A stretch of 64,000 nucleotides of DNA from Paenibacillus validus NBRC 15382. GTDB taxonomy: Bacteria; Bacillota; Bacilli; Paenibacillales; NBRC-103111. The DNA is taken from the NCBI RefSeq assembly GCF_004000985.1, contig NZ_BIMH01000017.1, positions 1 through 64,000 on the forward strand, given 5' to 3'. The notes beneath the pieces are model-generated. The model did not search any database, had not been told where the DNA came from, and saw only the letters and a list, made by a program, of their open reading frames with translations. Made by a program: the position numbers and the translations under genes. Below, one piece after another: positions 15,379-23,825 of this stretch (position 1 is its first letter; every line of letters starts with the position of its first letter).

Positions 15379-15798
15379 TCACATGTTTTTGAGTAGACGC
15401 TCCATTATCTTTAAGCCTTGTTTAATAGATTTACGAACGGCCCGTTCATCGACATGCTCAGCTCTGGCAATAGCGACTTTGCTCATGCCTAGAAAAAAGT
15501 GTGCATAAATTCGTCTGGCCGATTTCTCCGGCAACTGGCACAACGCTTCGTAAAGCTGTTGCCGGGAGAGCTTGCGTTCATAGTACTCCTCCGGCGAAAT
15601 CGAAAGAAAAAGAACGTCCTTCTCAATTCCATCGTTTCGATCCAGCGAGTAATACGCCCGGTGACGATACGTGCGCAGTTTGTATGCGCTTTCAATTAAT
15701 TCAAACCGATGCAGCTCCTGAGCCACCTCGTCATCCACTTCAACCCATACATCCGTTTTCCAAAAAGGATATATGTCTTTCAAATTGATCTTTTTCAT
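15379..15798 (-). CDS. Sigma-70 region 4-like regulator of conjugative element
   Basis: A 139-aa protein, MKKINLKDIYPFWKTDVWVE onward, with YYSLDRNDGIEKDVLF and a C-terminal helix-turn-helix (AHFFLGMSKVAIARAEHVDE, then RAVRKSIKQGL) like sigma factor region 4. Such proteins are common in Tn916/Tn1549-type elements and probably activate element genes. I start at ATG 15798, which has GGAGGG 7 bases upstream; the longer frame to 15984 would translate through an attenuator-like hairpin. Confidence 0.75.
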   Translation of the reverse strand: MKKINLKDIYPFWKTDVWVEVDDEVAQELHRFELIESAYKLRTYRHRAYYSLDRNDGIEKDVLFLSISPEEYYERKLSRQQLYEALCQLPEKSARRIYAHFFLGMSKVAIARAEHVDERAVRKSIKQGLKIMERLLKNM

Positions 15799-15886
15799 AC
15801 TCGTCCCTCCGTTTTGGTTTGTTTGATCAATCAAAACAGAGGGGGGAGAGCGACAGCCGACGCTTCCTGACAAGCGGGAAGGACAA

Positions 15887-15937
15887 CAAAAAAGACCTTG
15901 CCGCAGAGCGTGCCAACGCTTGATTGCGACCAGGTCT
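15887..15937 (-). promoter_or_regulatory. Terminator-like hairpin in the leader of the sigma-like gene
   Basis: On the minus strand AGACCT (15937-15932) pairs with AGGTCT (15898-15893), enclosing a second stem AGCGT/ACGCT, and is followed by six T residues. It lies about 90 bases upstream of the sigma-like start, where it could end read-through from upstream or act as an attenuator. Confidence 0.5.
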
Positions 15938-16149
15938 GATCGTAAGACTTGATAAACTTGATTCCACGCATGCCGATGAATCATTCGCCGCTTGTTATTA
16001 TGTGTCGTCGGGATACATCAACATCAACTCCCTTTCTCACCTGGCAACACCGTGCGAGAAATTGTGCGGGCCTTTGATGGTTGGCGTTGCCCTATGTTTA
16101 GTTCAACTCCTTTACATTCGGAATATAGTCGACGACTGCTGTATCAGTA
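15938..16149. other. Non-coding part of the 15799-16386 gap
   Basis: The gap between the sigma-like gene and the XRE gene holds the leader hairpin (15887-15937) and the terminator (16150-16210). The remaining bases show no supported gene. Confidence 0.35.
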
Positions 16150-16210
16150 ACAAAATAAAAAAAGCGCCGTATTTCTTCCCACTGGGATAGCAGGGAAAGA
16201 AACGGCGCTT
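16150..16210 (-). terminator. Strong rho-independent terminator
   Basis: AAGCGCCGT-A-TTTCTTCCC (16162-16180) pairs with GGGAAAGAA-ACGGCGCTT (16193-16210), and the minus strand continues with a T run. It ends the XRE transcript from 16716. Confidence 0.85.
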
Positions 16211-16386
16211 GATGAAAGGGACAACCAGTCTTCATGATGCTTGTGGTTGCACAACCTGTCCACACTAACATCATAACACGGATCATGTGCATAACGCGTG
16301 CAGACTTTGTGCAAAAAGAGAGCAAATCCAGTGCTGCGTTCGGTGCATGTTCGATGCAGTTCCGGCGCTTCCTTTCGAGCAGTTAC

Positions 16387-16716
16387 TTACTTTTGTCTCC
16401 ACTTCAACAAATGCTCGATGTGTTGAATCAGAAAATCTAAATCTTCTTCGGAACAATGCTGTAGCATTTGGCCAATCTGGGACAACGGCTCTGGAAGTTC
16501 GCGATTCTCAAAAACAAATAACTGAGACAAATCCATGCGCAAACCAACAGCCAGTTTATAAATATTATCCAATGAAACGTTCTTTAGCCCGCGTTCAATT
16601 TGTCCGATATAATTAGGATGGAGGTCTGCCCGCTCTGCAAGCTGCTCTTGCGTCCATCCGTATTGTTCCCGCAATGTGCGAATGCGCTGACCTAACGAAT
16701 CCCGAATTGAGTTCAC
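16387..16716 (-). CDS. XRE-family transcriptional regulator
   Basis: A 109-aa repressor-like protein. The N-terminal HTH_3 domain is clear: LGQRIRTLREQYGWTQEQLA, ERADLHPNYIGQIERGLKNV and SLDNIYKLAVGL. The short C-terminus (EEDLDFLIQHIEHLL) is helical and probably dimerises. Single-domain XRE proteins of this type control mobile-element genes. It is a monocistronic unit with its own terminator at 16150-16210. A second XRE gene lies at 56064-56396 in the same element, in opposite orientation. Confidence 0.9.
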   Translation of the reverse strand: MNSIRDSLGQRIRTLREQYGWTQEQLAERADLHPNYIGQIERGLKNVSLDNIYKLAVGLRMDLSQLFVFENRELPEPLSQIGQMLQHCSEEDLDFLIQHIEHLLKWRQK

Positions 16717-16949
16717 ATTTCCACCACCTTATTCTTTCAGCTTATAAGGCAGAGTAAGTCAAATGAACATTCGATAGATTCGCTATTCTCAGTATCCAAT
16801 GTATGTGTTATAATCTCCTCAATACTCATTGAATCAATTGGCGAGACATTAATCGTATTTACTGGGATTGGACGTAACGAATAAAAACGTATTAAAATGA
16901 AAAATGGACGCAAAAAAAGAAGATGCGCATATGCATCTTCTGAAACCGG

Positions 16950-17411
16950 TCAATCATTTTGGGACGAATCCAAATCCAACAAAACCGCCCGATCTTTGAT
17001 TTTCATATAGATTTTGTGCAATGTTCGCTTTCGAAGGTAGAAGTACGCGCGGCGGGAAAGTGCTAGGCGGCTCATGGCGTCTGAAAGCGCCAGTTGATCC
17101 ATATATCGTAACCGAATGAACAAGCTTTCTTCCGGGGTGAGAGCCGAGAAAGCATAGTCGATCAAACCGATTCTGGATAGCAGCAACGGGATTTCATGTT
17201 CGGTGATTTCGATACGTCGTATAACCGTCCGTAAAACCGTTTCCTGTTTTCTGCCGCTGCTGTGAGCCGCAACCATTTGTAGCGTACGCGTTAATTCAGG
17301 GATGTAGGACAGTTCTGACTGCATGTACTTCAGTCTCGCCTTCCAGTCCTTGTAAGACTTCAGCCATAATTCTACTTTCTCATAGGGGACGGGGTGCTGG
17401 GTCAGCGTCAT
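16950..17411 (-). CDS. Sigma factor-like / ArpU-type regulator
   Basis: A 153-aa protein with an N-terminal helical part (VPYEKVELWLKSYKDWKARL) and a C-terminal sigma-70 region 4-like domain (LTPEESLFIRLRYMDQLALS, DAMSRLALSRRAYFYLRKRT). Proteins of this kind act as late-gene or transfer-gene activators in phages and ICEs. I start at ATG 17411, which has GGAGGG upstream; the extended frame to 17513 has a weak ribosome site. Function is inferred from fold pattern and neighbours. Confidence 0.65.
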   Translation of the reverse strand: MTLTQHPVPYEKVELWLKSYKDWKARLKYMQSELSYIPELTRTLQMVAAHSSGRKQETVLRTVIRRIEITEHEIPLLLSRIGLIDYAFSALTPEESLFIRLRYMDQLALSDAMSRLALSRRAYFYLRKRTLHKIYMKIKDRAVLLDLDSSQND

Positions 17412-17746
17412 CACAATTCCCTCCTTGCTGTGCATGCTGCCTGAAATTGTTCCGCCAGCCTGCCTGTTAATCGTCATGATTATAGGTTGTTCACGCTCCG
17501 TTTTCATTATCATCGTCCCTTCTCTAGTAAAGTGGAGGAAGCAGTAAGGATGCCATTTTTCGCAACTTAAGTCAATTTTTGATTCTCACCTCCTACAAAC
17601 TTGGTAATAAAATTCCTCTGTAGATACCTGCATTTGTCCACATTTTACCAATAATACATTCGAAAGAGGAGGGTGATTTTTCCCTCATACCAACAGATCA
17701 TTGGTTGTCAAACCATCGCGAAACGGCTCGAATCGGAAACGAATCG

Positions 17747-18460
17747 CTAACAGGTGATGCGATCTAGTTGATCGTACAAGCCCCTACGTTTCGCTTTTTC
17801 CGCTGCTTCGCGAATGGAAGATACGTCGAATTTGCGAATGATATTGCGAACATGCGTCTTCATTGTGTTAGACGTGATTCCGAGCAATTCTCTAACTACC
17901 GGTTGTGTATAGCCCCAACCGATCAACTGCAAGATTTCTTTTTCAGTAGGAGTCAGCATTCGATGCAATTCCCTTCGCTTAACAAGTCCAATTTCATTAC
18001 GGATGATGGATGCAACATCGGCGTGAAGGGAGGATTGCCCTTGATACGCTTCCCTGACGGCACTTGCGACATCCACATAATTGATCTTGGTAATATAATT
18101 GATCGCTCCGGCCAGCATTGCATCCACAATGATCTCGGGCTGGTAGAGTGAAGTCAAGATAATGATTGGCAGTGATTTGATCTTCAACACTTCGGCAATT
18201 GTATCCAATCCATCCTGTTGCGACGAATGTAACACCGGGTCATGAATCATTACGTCTAAATCCAATTGCATACTGGCTCGAATAGCCGATTCTTTGTTTG
18301 TTGCAATATGAGATATACTCATATCCGGCTCAGCATCGATCAACGCCGTCAACCGTTGTTGCCATACGGGGTCGCTGTCCACCAGCAATACTTGTATCCT
18401 GCTTTCTTGCCAGCGCATGACTTCTTCAACTTTTGCAGCATAGCGTACACGCTCCTCCAT
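17747..18460 (-). CDS. NarL/LuxR-family response regulator
   Basis: A 237-aa two-domain regulator. The receiver domain has an acidic pair in QVLLVDSDPVW, a candidate phospho-acceptor Asp near residue 73 (LDVMIHDPVL), Thr/Ser in IIILTSLYQPE and Lys in NYITKINYV. The C-terminal HTH is LTPTEKEILQLIGWGYTQPV with GITSNTMKTHVRNIIRKF. No partner kinase is adjacent, so it is an orphan. The first 15 residues extend before the receiver domain; GAGGTGAT supports ATG 18460. The receiver context (MIHDP instead of LMDxxM) is unusual. Confidence 0.85.
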   Translation of the reverse strand: MEERVRYAAKVEEVMRWQESRIQVLLVDSDPVWQQRLTALIDAEPDMSISHIATNKESAIRASMQLDLDVMIHDPVLHSSQQDGLDTIAEVLKIKSLPIIILTSLYQPEIIVDAMLAGAINYITKINYVDVASAVREAYQGQSSLHADVASIIRNEIGLVKRRELHRMLTPTEKEILQLIGWGYTQPVVRELLGITSNTMKTHVRNIIRKFDVSSIREAAEKAKRRGLYDQLDRITC

Positions 18461-18886
18461 ATATCATCACCTCGTATTCATTCTAGAATCACGACAAAAA
18501 GACACGTACCCTCAAACGGCCGTGTCTAGTTTTTCGTAGATGTGAGATTTGTGAGGGTAACCCGGCGATCATTGCAATAGTGCAGAAGACCCGTGGCTTT
18601 GCGTCCCAGCCTTTCGATCTGGTTTGCCATTTTTCCTATTATTTCTTCCAAATCATAGCCTTATAATACCATAATTTTTATTTTTCTGGCACCGCCCTAA
18701 GTCCCACGTGTTTAAATGTGTTGATATTTGTCGATTCTATATCATTTCATATCGAATGATACAGGATAAACTATAGAAGCGTCACAAATTGTAAGTTCGC
18801 GAAAAATTTCTTGATCACACAATAGGTCTAATCAACTACTCGTGGCTCTCACTCTGCATTATTTTTCCGTTGGCACCTCCCATGAT
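18461..18886. other. Boundary region between backbone and metal island
   Basis: No gene is seen. A hairpin at 18497-18525 (GACACG with CGTGTC) has T runs on both sides, so it can terminate transcription from both directions. The rest is AT-rich without obvious repeats. It is the left boundary of the metal-resistance island; no direct repeat or insertion-sequence end was recognised. Confidence 0.4.
18497..18536. terminator. Bidirectional terminator-like hairpin
   Basis: GACACG and CGTGTC enclose a loop (ACCCTCAAACGGC region). TTTTT lies on both strands (CTAGTTTTT on plus, TCTTTTTGTC on minus). A related hairpin stands at 49244-49266. Confidence 0.55.
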
Positions 18887-19630
18887 TTACATTAGAGTCC
18901 AATATGTCAAGGTATCGCTTATGCCCAGCACTATAAATAACACACCCGCAAGTTTTTGTATCCACAACCCCCACCTTTTGGCACGCTTAACAATGACTCG
19001 ATCTAACCCGAAACCTACAGCAAACCCGGCAATTAGTAAAAACGGCATTGCGGTACCGATTGCAAAAACAGATGGCAACACTACGCCATATGTTGATTGC
19101 AATGCCAAAGGCATAAGCGAACCGAAGAACAAAACAAACATTGTTGGACAAAATCCTAGCGAAAATGCAATCCCCATTAGAAAGGCTCCGCTCCTTCCTC
19201 CGGTTCGATCGGCCAATTTTTCAAAAAATCCTGCCACTCGAGCCCCAAGTTGAAAAGGAAGCCGAATCCAGCCAAGCAAAAACAATCCGATTAAAATCAA
19301 TAACGGCCCAAGCAGCTTTCTTGCAAAAGAATATAAAGGGATCATGTCAGTGGATATCTTTTGACCGAAAAACCAAAACAAAGCACCGAAAATACTGAAT
19401 ACAATCATCTTCCCTAATAAATACATGAACGTTTCGGGCCACGACAACCTTGCTTGCGCTTGACGCTGCCCAAAGTAAGTAATAGCCGCAACGTTCGCTG
19501 ACATTTGACAAGGAGCAACCGAACCAACAAAACCGAGAAACAGCGCCGCAAGAAAGGCGATATCAGTGTTCGCCGCGTTAACGAATGGTTCGCTAAGGAA
19601 GGCGCTAATTTTACTAAAAAAGGAGTACAT
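18887..19630 (-). CDS. DsbD/CcdA-like transmembrane thiol transporter (TauE/SafE-type)
   Basis: A 247-aa membrane protein with about six segments. The paired cysteines lie in VGSVAPCQM (first half, near residue 40) and LGFCPTMF (second half, near residue 160), the arrangement of DsbD/CcdA-type proteins that carry reducing equivalents across the membrane. It probably feeds electrons to extracytoplasmic thioredoxin-like proteins such as that at 20441. A 15-bp ACTAC-N5-GTAGT operator lies at 19717-19731 upstream, so it is likely part of the BlaI-type regulon. A sulfite-exporter-like function is the alternative annotation, but the cysteines argue for thiol chemistry. Confidence 0.75.
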   Translation of the reverse strand: MYSFFSKISAFLSEPFVNAANTDIAFLAALFLGFVGSVAPCQMSANVAAITYFGQRQAQARLSWPETFMYLLGKMIVFSIFGALFWFFGQKISTDMIPLYSFARKLLGPLLILIGLFLLGWIRLPFQLGARVAGFFEKLADRTGGRSGAFLMGIAFSLGFCPTMFVLFFGSLMPLALQSTYGVVLPSVFAIGTAMPFLLIAGFAVGFGLDRVIVKRAKRWGLWIQKLAGVLFIVLGISDTLTYWTLM

Positions 19631-19716
19631 TAACTATTCACCCCCCAAAATCCGTTAAATAGATTTGGCAGTTATGCTTTCATCACACATCGAACCTTGA
19701 CAAGCATCTATTATAA

Positions 19717-19731
19717 ACTACATAACGTAGT
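19717..19731 (-). promoter_or_regulatory. BlaI/CopY-type operator, copy 1
   Basis: ACTAC-ATAAC-GTAGT, a perfect 5+5 dyad. On the minus strand TATAAT lies directly after it, so the dyad falls in the -35/-10 spacer of the gene at 18887-19630. It shares the ACTAC/GTAGT arms with five other sites in the island, but not the embedded TACAAT. Confidence 0.6.
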
Positions 19732-19814
19732 GTTTCGCGGATACATAAAAGCAGTCTATTTTATTTCCAGAATAACTGCCGCTTTATCGTTCACCGCAGT
19801 CTCACATTTCCAAT

Positions 19815-20405
19815 TTATTTTATTCTTGCTTCAATTACTAGGAACAGTTCCCTACACATCGACGTCGTTTGCACCACTCTGAAACCTGCTTGTTCAACGG
19901 TTTCAAGTGTATTGCGGTTTAAATGACAACCAACACATAATCGTTTCCAAACGGGCGTTAACCAGTCTTGTATTTTACCAAGGACCAGATGATTTAACCT
20001 TACGTGTTCAAAAATTAAAATCGTTCCTTCAGGCTTGCATACTCTATGGATTTCGGCCAGAGCTTTCGCCGGGTCAGGTATCGTACATAATACTAGTGTT
20101 CCAACGATTGAATCGAACGAATTGGTTGGATACGGTAGATTTTGGGCATCTCCCGGTACCACTTCGATCGGAACTGTAGCTTCACGTGCTTTAATTAGGG
20201 ATTGCTCCAACATCATTGGATCTGGCTCTATTGCAATGACTTGATCTGCAAACTCATAGTACAAAAAGTTAATACCCGTACCTGAGCCAATTTCCAGCAC
20301 TTTTCCTTTCGCCTTAGAAAGAAGCTGTTTTCTTATCCGGCCGAATATTTTTGTTTCTAGCGGCTGCATCAACCGATCATAATATTTGTTGAATAATTTA
20401 TCCAT
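19815..20405 (-). CDS. Class I SAM-dependent methyltransferase
   Basis: A 196-aa soluble methyltransferase of the Rossmann type. VLEIGSGTGINFLYY (near residue 36) is motif I, VIAIEPDP binds the ribose, and FDSIVGTLVLCTIPDPAKAL is the post-motif region; the LVLCTIPDP sequence resembles the UbiE/MenG-like group. The substrate cannot be read from sequence. It is the last gene of the 22642-to-19815 operon (membrane protein, beta-propeller, TlpA, methyltransferase). GGAGG precedes the ATG. Confidence 0.85.
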   Translation of the reverse strand: MDKLFNKYYDRLMQPLETKIFGRIRKQLLSKAKGKVLEIGSGTGINFLYYEFADQVIAIEPDPMMLEQSLIKAREATVPIEVVPGDAQNLPYPTNSFDSIVGTLVLCTIPDPAKALAEIHRVCKPEGTILIFEHVRLNHLVLGKIQDWLTPVWKRLCVGCHLNRNTLETVEQAGFRVVQTTSMCRELFLVIEARIK

Positions 20406-20440
20406 TGCAGCCTCCTGATCATAAACTGCTCACGAAGCAA

Positions 20441-20962
20441 TTATTGTAATAATCGATTTATCCGGATGAGGATATCTTGTTCTTTCATCTCACCAATAAA
20501 TTTATCTTTGATCACGCCAGATGAATCTACGAAAAACGTCGTGGGATAAGACATAACATTATATTTGTTTCGGATTTCGTTGTCGTTGTCGATAATGATC
20601 GGAAACGTAATCGCGTATCGATCAATAAAACTTTGTACTGTAACCCGGCTTTCACTTAAGTTAATGCCAAGCACTACCACATTGTCGTCTTTCCATTGAT
20701 CATATTGTTTTTGCAGAGCCGGCATCTCGTTCACACATGGCGGACAAAACGTACCCCAAAAATTGATTACCAGTGCTTTCCCTTCATAGTCTGCTAATTG
20801 ATGAACCTGTTGATCCAAACCAAAAAGCTTAAACTCGGGGGCTTTTGAGCCAATTTTTACGGAAGAATCTGATCTAAATAACGCTGATCCAATTGTATAA
20901 GCTCCAATTACCAATACGACCGACAATACAACAATTTGAATCCATCTTCGATTACGTTTCAC
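20441..20962 (-). CDS. TlpA/ResA-like membrane-anchored thiol-disulfide oxidoreductase
   Basis: A 173-aa protein with an N-terminal membrane anchor (IVVLSVVLVIGAYTIGSALF) and a thioredoxin fold outside. The active site is FCPPC near residue 73, preceded by VINFWGT; the cis-proline segment is SYPTTFFVD. CPPC differs from the CGPC of the paralogue at 32686 and should shift redox potential. It may reduce cysteines in copper or cytochrome-type proteins, fed by the CcdA-like proteins of this island. The start is a GTG at 20962, 8 bp after the beta-propeller gene. It belongs to the operon controlled by the promoter at 22766-22801. Confidence 0.85.
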   Translation of the reverse strand: MKRNRRWIQIVVLSVVLVIGAYTIGSALFRSDSSVKIGSKAPEFKLFGLDQQVHQLADYEGKALVINFWGTFCPPCVNEMPALQKQYDQWKDDNVVVLGINLSESRVTVQSFIDRYAITFPIIIDNDNEIRNKYNVMSYPTTFFVDSSGVIKDKFIGEMKEQDILIRINRLLQ

Positions 20963-20970
20963 TGTTATTC

Positions 20971-22020
20971 TTAAACCCCTTTTCCTTTATCCGCAATTTT
21001 CCTCCAGTTCATCCCTTCATCCAAGGATATATATACATCCAGATTAAAAGTGGCGAAAACAAGTTCTTTGGTATTCGTTGGGTTCTGTGCAATATACGAT
21101 GCTGCATCTTCAACAAGATCTGGAATATTCACCTCAACCAACTGTTTCTGTTGCAGATCCATTTGATAAATAACCCCTTTTTGTTTGTAGCTGCCAACGA
21201 TTATATTTCCTTCCATACCAAAGGTAAGAGAAGTTACCTGTAGATCGGCTATTTTTTCGAATTGGTTGCCTGAATCTTTGGATACATACAACGCTTTTGT
21301 CGTTCCAACTGCAACGATTGAATCATCGGACGGGTGAACAGCTAAAGATGTCAGTTCGGACAGTTCAACATCTATTCCAGTCATTTCGCTTTTGTTCCAT
21401 GTCTTTGCATCGTCTTTGGAATAATATAATCCCGTTGTTGTTAACCTAGAGTTCGGCTCCGGGTTAACTGCGTAAATGGTGTGCGTCTTGTAACTTGCAC
21501 TCATTAAATGAAAATCAATTTCCCCATACAAATCCAGGATTTCAAAGCTTTTACCTTCATCTGAACTTTTTACAATTCCAAAAGGATTCCTTTTATTCGA
21601 ACCCTGTGCCGGATGCCCGCTGCTATAAAAACCGTTGTCCACAGTGGTAAATCCCATATAATCGTGTTTTTCTCCTTGACCGTCTGACCATTTCCCTTGT
21701 GAGTAAACTTTCAAACCGAGGTGAGAAGGGATTAAAATTCGCTGTCCGTCCCCTGAATAACCGAGACCATGGACATGCGTCAACGTAATCGTTTTTGAAG
21801 CCGTTCCCTGCAAAGACAACACGCCGCTAATGATGACCGCGATTAGAGATGCGACCCATGCCCACCTGAATCCGGTTGCTATTTTGGTCCACTTCTGTCG
21901 CTGATATCGGTCTTCCTGCCTCTTCACATCTTTGAGCTGCTTTACTTTGTGGGATGCGTTCCAATGTAATGCAAAGAATAGAACAAATAATGCACCTGTT
22001 CCAATTAATAATGTGTTCAT
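20971..22020 (-). CDS. Membrane-anchored beta-propeller protein (F510_1955-like)
   Basis: A 349-aa protein with two N-terminal membrane segments (LLIGTGALFVLFFALHW and WVASLIAVIISGVLSL) followed by an extracytoplasmic BNR/sialidase-type propeller: VKSSDEGKSFEIL, YYSKDDAKTWNKS, YVSKDSGNQFEK, YISLDEGMNWRK. Relatives carry the database name F510_1955 family glycosylhydrolase, but no catalytic residues can be shown, so hydrolase activity is doubtful. I start at ATG 22020, which has AAGGGA upstream. A shorter paralogue lies at 37224-38123. Both sit in operons with the same operator, so a role in the copper/envelope response is inferred. Confidence 0.7.
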   Translation of the reverse strand: MNTLLIGTGALFVLFFALHWNASHKVKQLKDVKRQEDRYQRQKWTKIATGFRWAWVASLIAVIISGVLSLQGTASKTITLTHVHGLGYSGDGQRILIPSHLGLKVYSQGKWSDGQGEKHDYMGFTTVDNGFYSSGHPAQGSNKRNPFGIVKSSDEGKSFEILDLYGEIDFHLMSASYKTHTIYAVNPEPNSRLTTTGLYYSKDDAKTWNKSEMTGIDVELSELTSLAVHPSDDSIVAVGTTKALYVSKDSGNQFEKIADLQVTSLTFGMEGNIIVGSYKQKGVIYQMDLQQKQLVEVNIPDLVEDAASYIAQNPTNTKELVFATFNLDVYISLDEGMNWRKIADKGKGV

Positions 22021-22078
22021 AATGAAATTCCCTTCTTCTGTAATGATGTAGTCAAATCTAATGCAACTGAACATTGTC

Positions 22079-22642
22079 TCATATTCGTTTCTTTCTATAT
22101 AACAAATAAATTAATAATAAACAAAAAAGCGAAATTAATAGTCTGGGATAATATTCGCCGATGCGAATCAAATCATGTCCCACCATTGTCTCCAACGCAA
22201 TGGAAGGGGCTTTGCCCAGCGAAGTAATAAGAAAAAAATCGGTAAAAGGCATTCGCGAGATCGCTGCGGCAAAAGTTATGACGCCGGAAGGAATCAGTGG
22301 AGTCAACCGAGCTATAAACAGAATCATTGCCCGACGACTGCGGCCCGCCTCGTTAAATCGTTGTAACCATTTCCAATTCTCTTTTTTTACTTTCTTTTGC
22401 TTACCGAACCCCCATCGATACAACCAGAATGAAACTGCTGCCCCAAGTGCTTCCCCTGCCAAGGAAAGAAAAAATCCAGGGATAAATCCGAATACAACAG
22501 CGTTAGCTCCTGATAAAAACAGGGTGGGAACGAGTCCTAATATACTGATCAGAATGTTGATCAGTAAACTAATCAGGATGGCCCATACCCCATAACTTCT
22601 TAGCCATTCTGCAATAACATCGACATTAAATAAAGGGGCCAT
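22079..22642 (-). CDS. VTT-domain (TVP38/DedA-like) membrane protein
   Basis: A 187-aa membrane protein with about five segments. The VTT signature is visible: LFLSGANAVVFGFIPGFFLS, GEALGAAVSFWLYRWGFG, and RLTPLIPSGVITFAAAISRM. TVP38/DedA proteins are thought to flip or balance membrane phospholipids and affect resistance to envelope stress. It is the first gene of the four-gene operon driven from 22766-22801. Its substrate here is unknown. Confidence 0.8.
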   Translation of the reverse strand: MAPLFNVDVIAEWLRSYGVWAILISLLINILISILGLVPTLFLSGANAVVFGFIPGFFLSLAGEALGAAVSFWLYRWGFGKQKKVKKENWKWLQRFNEAGRSRRAMILFIARLTPLIPSGVITFAAAISRMPFTDFFLITSLGKAPSIALETMVGHDLIRIGEYYPRLLISLFCLLLIYLLYRKKRI

Positions 22643-22732
22643 CCGGTTTATTAGCCTTTCTGTAAGAAATCGGGTTTACCGCCAATCGTTTGTTCAAACT
22701 TCAAAGTGAAATTTCTATCGCAACCTATTACC

Positions 22733-22801
22733 AAGTCTCATTGTAGTATTTTAACCCGTTTTTATACTACTCATTGTAGTGTAATGTCGAGTTAGTGTCA
22801 A
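22733..22801 (-). promoter_or_regulatory. SigA-type promoter with BlaI/CopY-type operator, copy 2
   Basis: On the minus strand TTGACA (22801-22796), a 17-bp spacer and TACAAT (22778-22773) form a near-perfect promoter. The -10 lies inside the dyad ACTAC-TCATT-GTAGT (22766-22780). A second, half-conserved box (GTAGT at 22743-22747) is 33 bp away, three helical turns. It should drive the operon 22642 to 19815. Confidence 0.75.
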
Positions 22802-23016
22802 TTTGCGCAGCCATGCTTACCTGTCTTATCGTTTAATTTATCTTGTAAATTTGAATGATTTATGAACACGGCAACTCTATTAACTATTAATCTCTCAATT
22901 CGTTTTCCCTATCTCTTTTTGTATATTGGAAAACATTCCATCCAACCCCCTCCTATCGCACATGTTACCATGGGTGAACAAGCAAGTTATATATCTTTAA
23001 TTTTTGGAGGGATTCT
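22802..23016. other. Divergent intergenic region
   Basis: This is the rest of the 374-base gap between two divergent genes. It holds the promoter of the NlpC/P60 gene on the plus strand, ending in TTTGGAGG before its ATG. No further gene is seen. Confidence 0.4.
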
Positions 23017-23580
23017 ATGAAAAAGATCGCAGCAATAGGGTTGATAACCAGCACTCTAGTTGTAAGTCCTCTCTTCTACCAAGGACAAGCTTATGCCGCT
23101 TCGCAAAATCAACAGGATATTAAGCTAACAAACATTTCTTCGGTCAGGCATAGTGTGATCAGTAGCGGGAAGAAATATTTAGGAACTCCTTATGAATTTG
23201 GGTCGAGCCGTTCTAACACCAGGACATTTGATTGTTCCGATTTTGTCAGACAAGCCTACCTGGAGGGAGCCAAAATTAAGCTTCCGGCTGATTCGAGAAA
23301 GCAAGGGGATTATGTAAAGAAGAATGGAACAGTCACAACAGATTGGCGAAAACTAAAACCAGGGGATATTATGTTTTTTATGTCCTATAAAGGCAGCAAA
23401 GATTCGAATTATCGCGGGATCGATAAAAGTAAGGAACGTATTACACATAACGGTATTTATCTAGGGAATGGAAAAATCCTTCACACTTATTCCAAAAAGT
23501 CGGGTGGAGTCAGAATCGATACGATTGAAGGTAAACAGTGGGAAAAGCGCTTCTTGTTCGGAGGAAGTATTTTAAAGTAA
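23017..23580 (+). CDS. Secreted NlpC/P60 cell-wall peptidase
   Basis: A 187-aa protein with a signal peptide (MKKIAAIGLITSTLVVSPLF, cleaved after AYAAS) and one NlpC/P60 domain. The catalytic Cys is in TFDCSDFVRQA (near residue 73), the His in ITHNGIYLGNG (near 144), and the third polar residue is probably the His of KILHTYS. Such enzymes cut gamma-D-Glu/diamino-acid peptides in peptidoglycan. GGAGG is 7 bases before ATG. It is a single-gene unit with a terminator directly after it. Together with the D,D-carboxypeptidase at 43679 it adds wall-modifying functions to the metal island. Confidence 0.9.
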   Translation: MKKIAAIGLITSTLVVSPLFYQGQAYAASQNQQDIKLTNISSVRHSVISSGKKYLGTPYEFGSSRSNTRTFDCSDFVRQAYLEGAKIKLPADSRKQGDYVKKNGTVTTDWRKLKPGDIMFFMSYKGSKDSNYRGIDKSKERITHNGIYLGNGKILHTYSKKSGGVRIDTIEGKQWEKRFLFGGSILK

Positions 23581-23585
23581 CAAAT

Positions 23586-23628
23586 AAAAATGACAATGTT
23601 ATCTCAGTGATAATATTGTCATTTTTTG
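23586..23628. terminator. Rho-independent terminator
   Basis: AAAAATGACAAT-G-TTATC (left arm) pairs with GATAA-T-ATTGTCATTTTT; the plus strand continues T-rich, and the symmetric A-run makes it usable from the minus strand too. Confidence 0.85.
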
Positions 23629-23675
23629 TTGCCCCTTCTCTTTAGACATATTCGCTTACAACTGGTCCGATACCG

Positions 23676-23825
23676 CTATTCTAGCGTCACCGTTTCATTC
23701 CGTGTTTTCGCGTCACGCGCATGAACACATGTTTGTTTCGAACAAAATTGTTTAATTCCGTCCCAATATCCCCAGATACAATTCTTACATTTCTTTGGTT
23801 GCTTTGGTTTTTGTCCAGCAAACAA
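23676..23825 (-). CDS. Small Cys-rich protein, 49 aa, TTG start
   Basis: A 49-residue frame from TTG 23825, with GGGGG 7 bases upstream. It reads LFAGQKPKQPKKCKNCIWGY and then WDGIKQFCSKQTCVHARDA. The CxxC-N11-CxxxxC arrangement looks like a small zinc-binding or metal-binding knuckle, similar to small phage-type zinc-ribbon proteins. It is too short and non-ATG to be found easily. No partner gene is obvious, and the following 500 bases are non-coding. Function unknown. Confidence 0.5.
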   Translation of the reverse strand: MFAGQKPKQPKKCKNCIWGYWDGIKQFCSKQTCVHARDAKTRNETVTLE

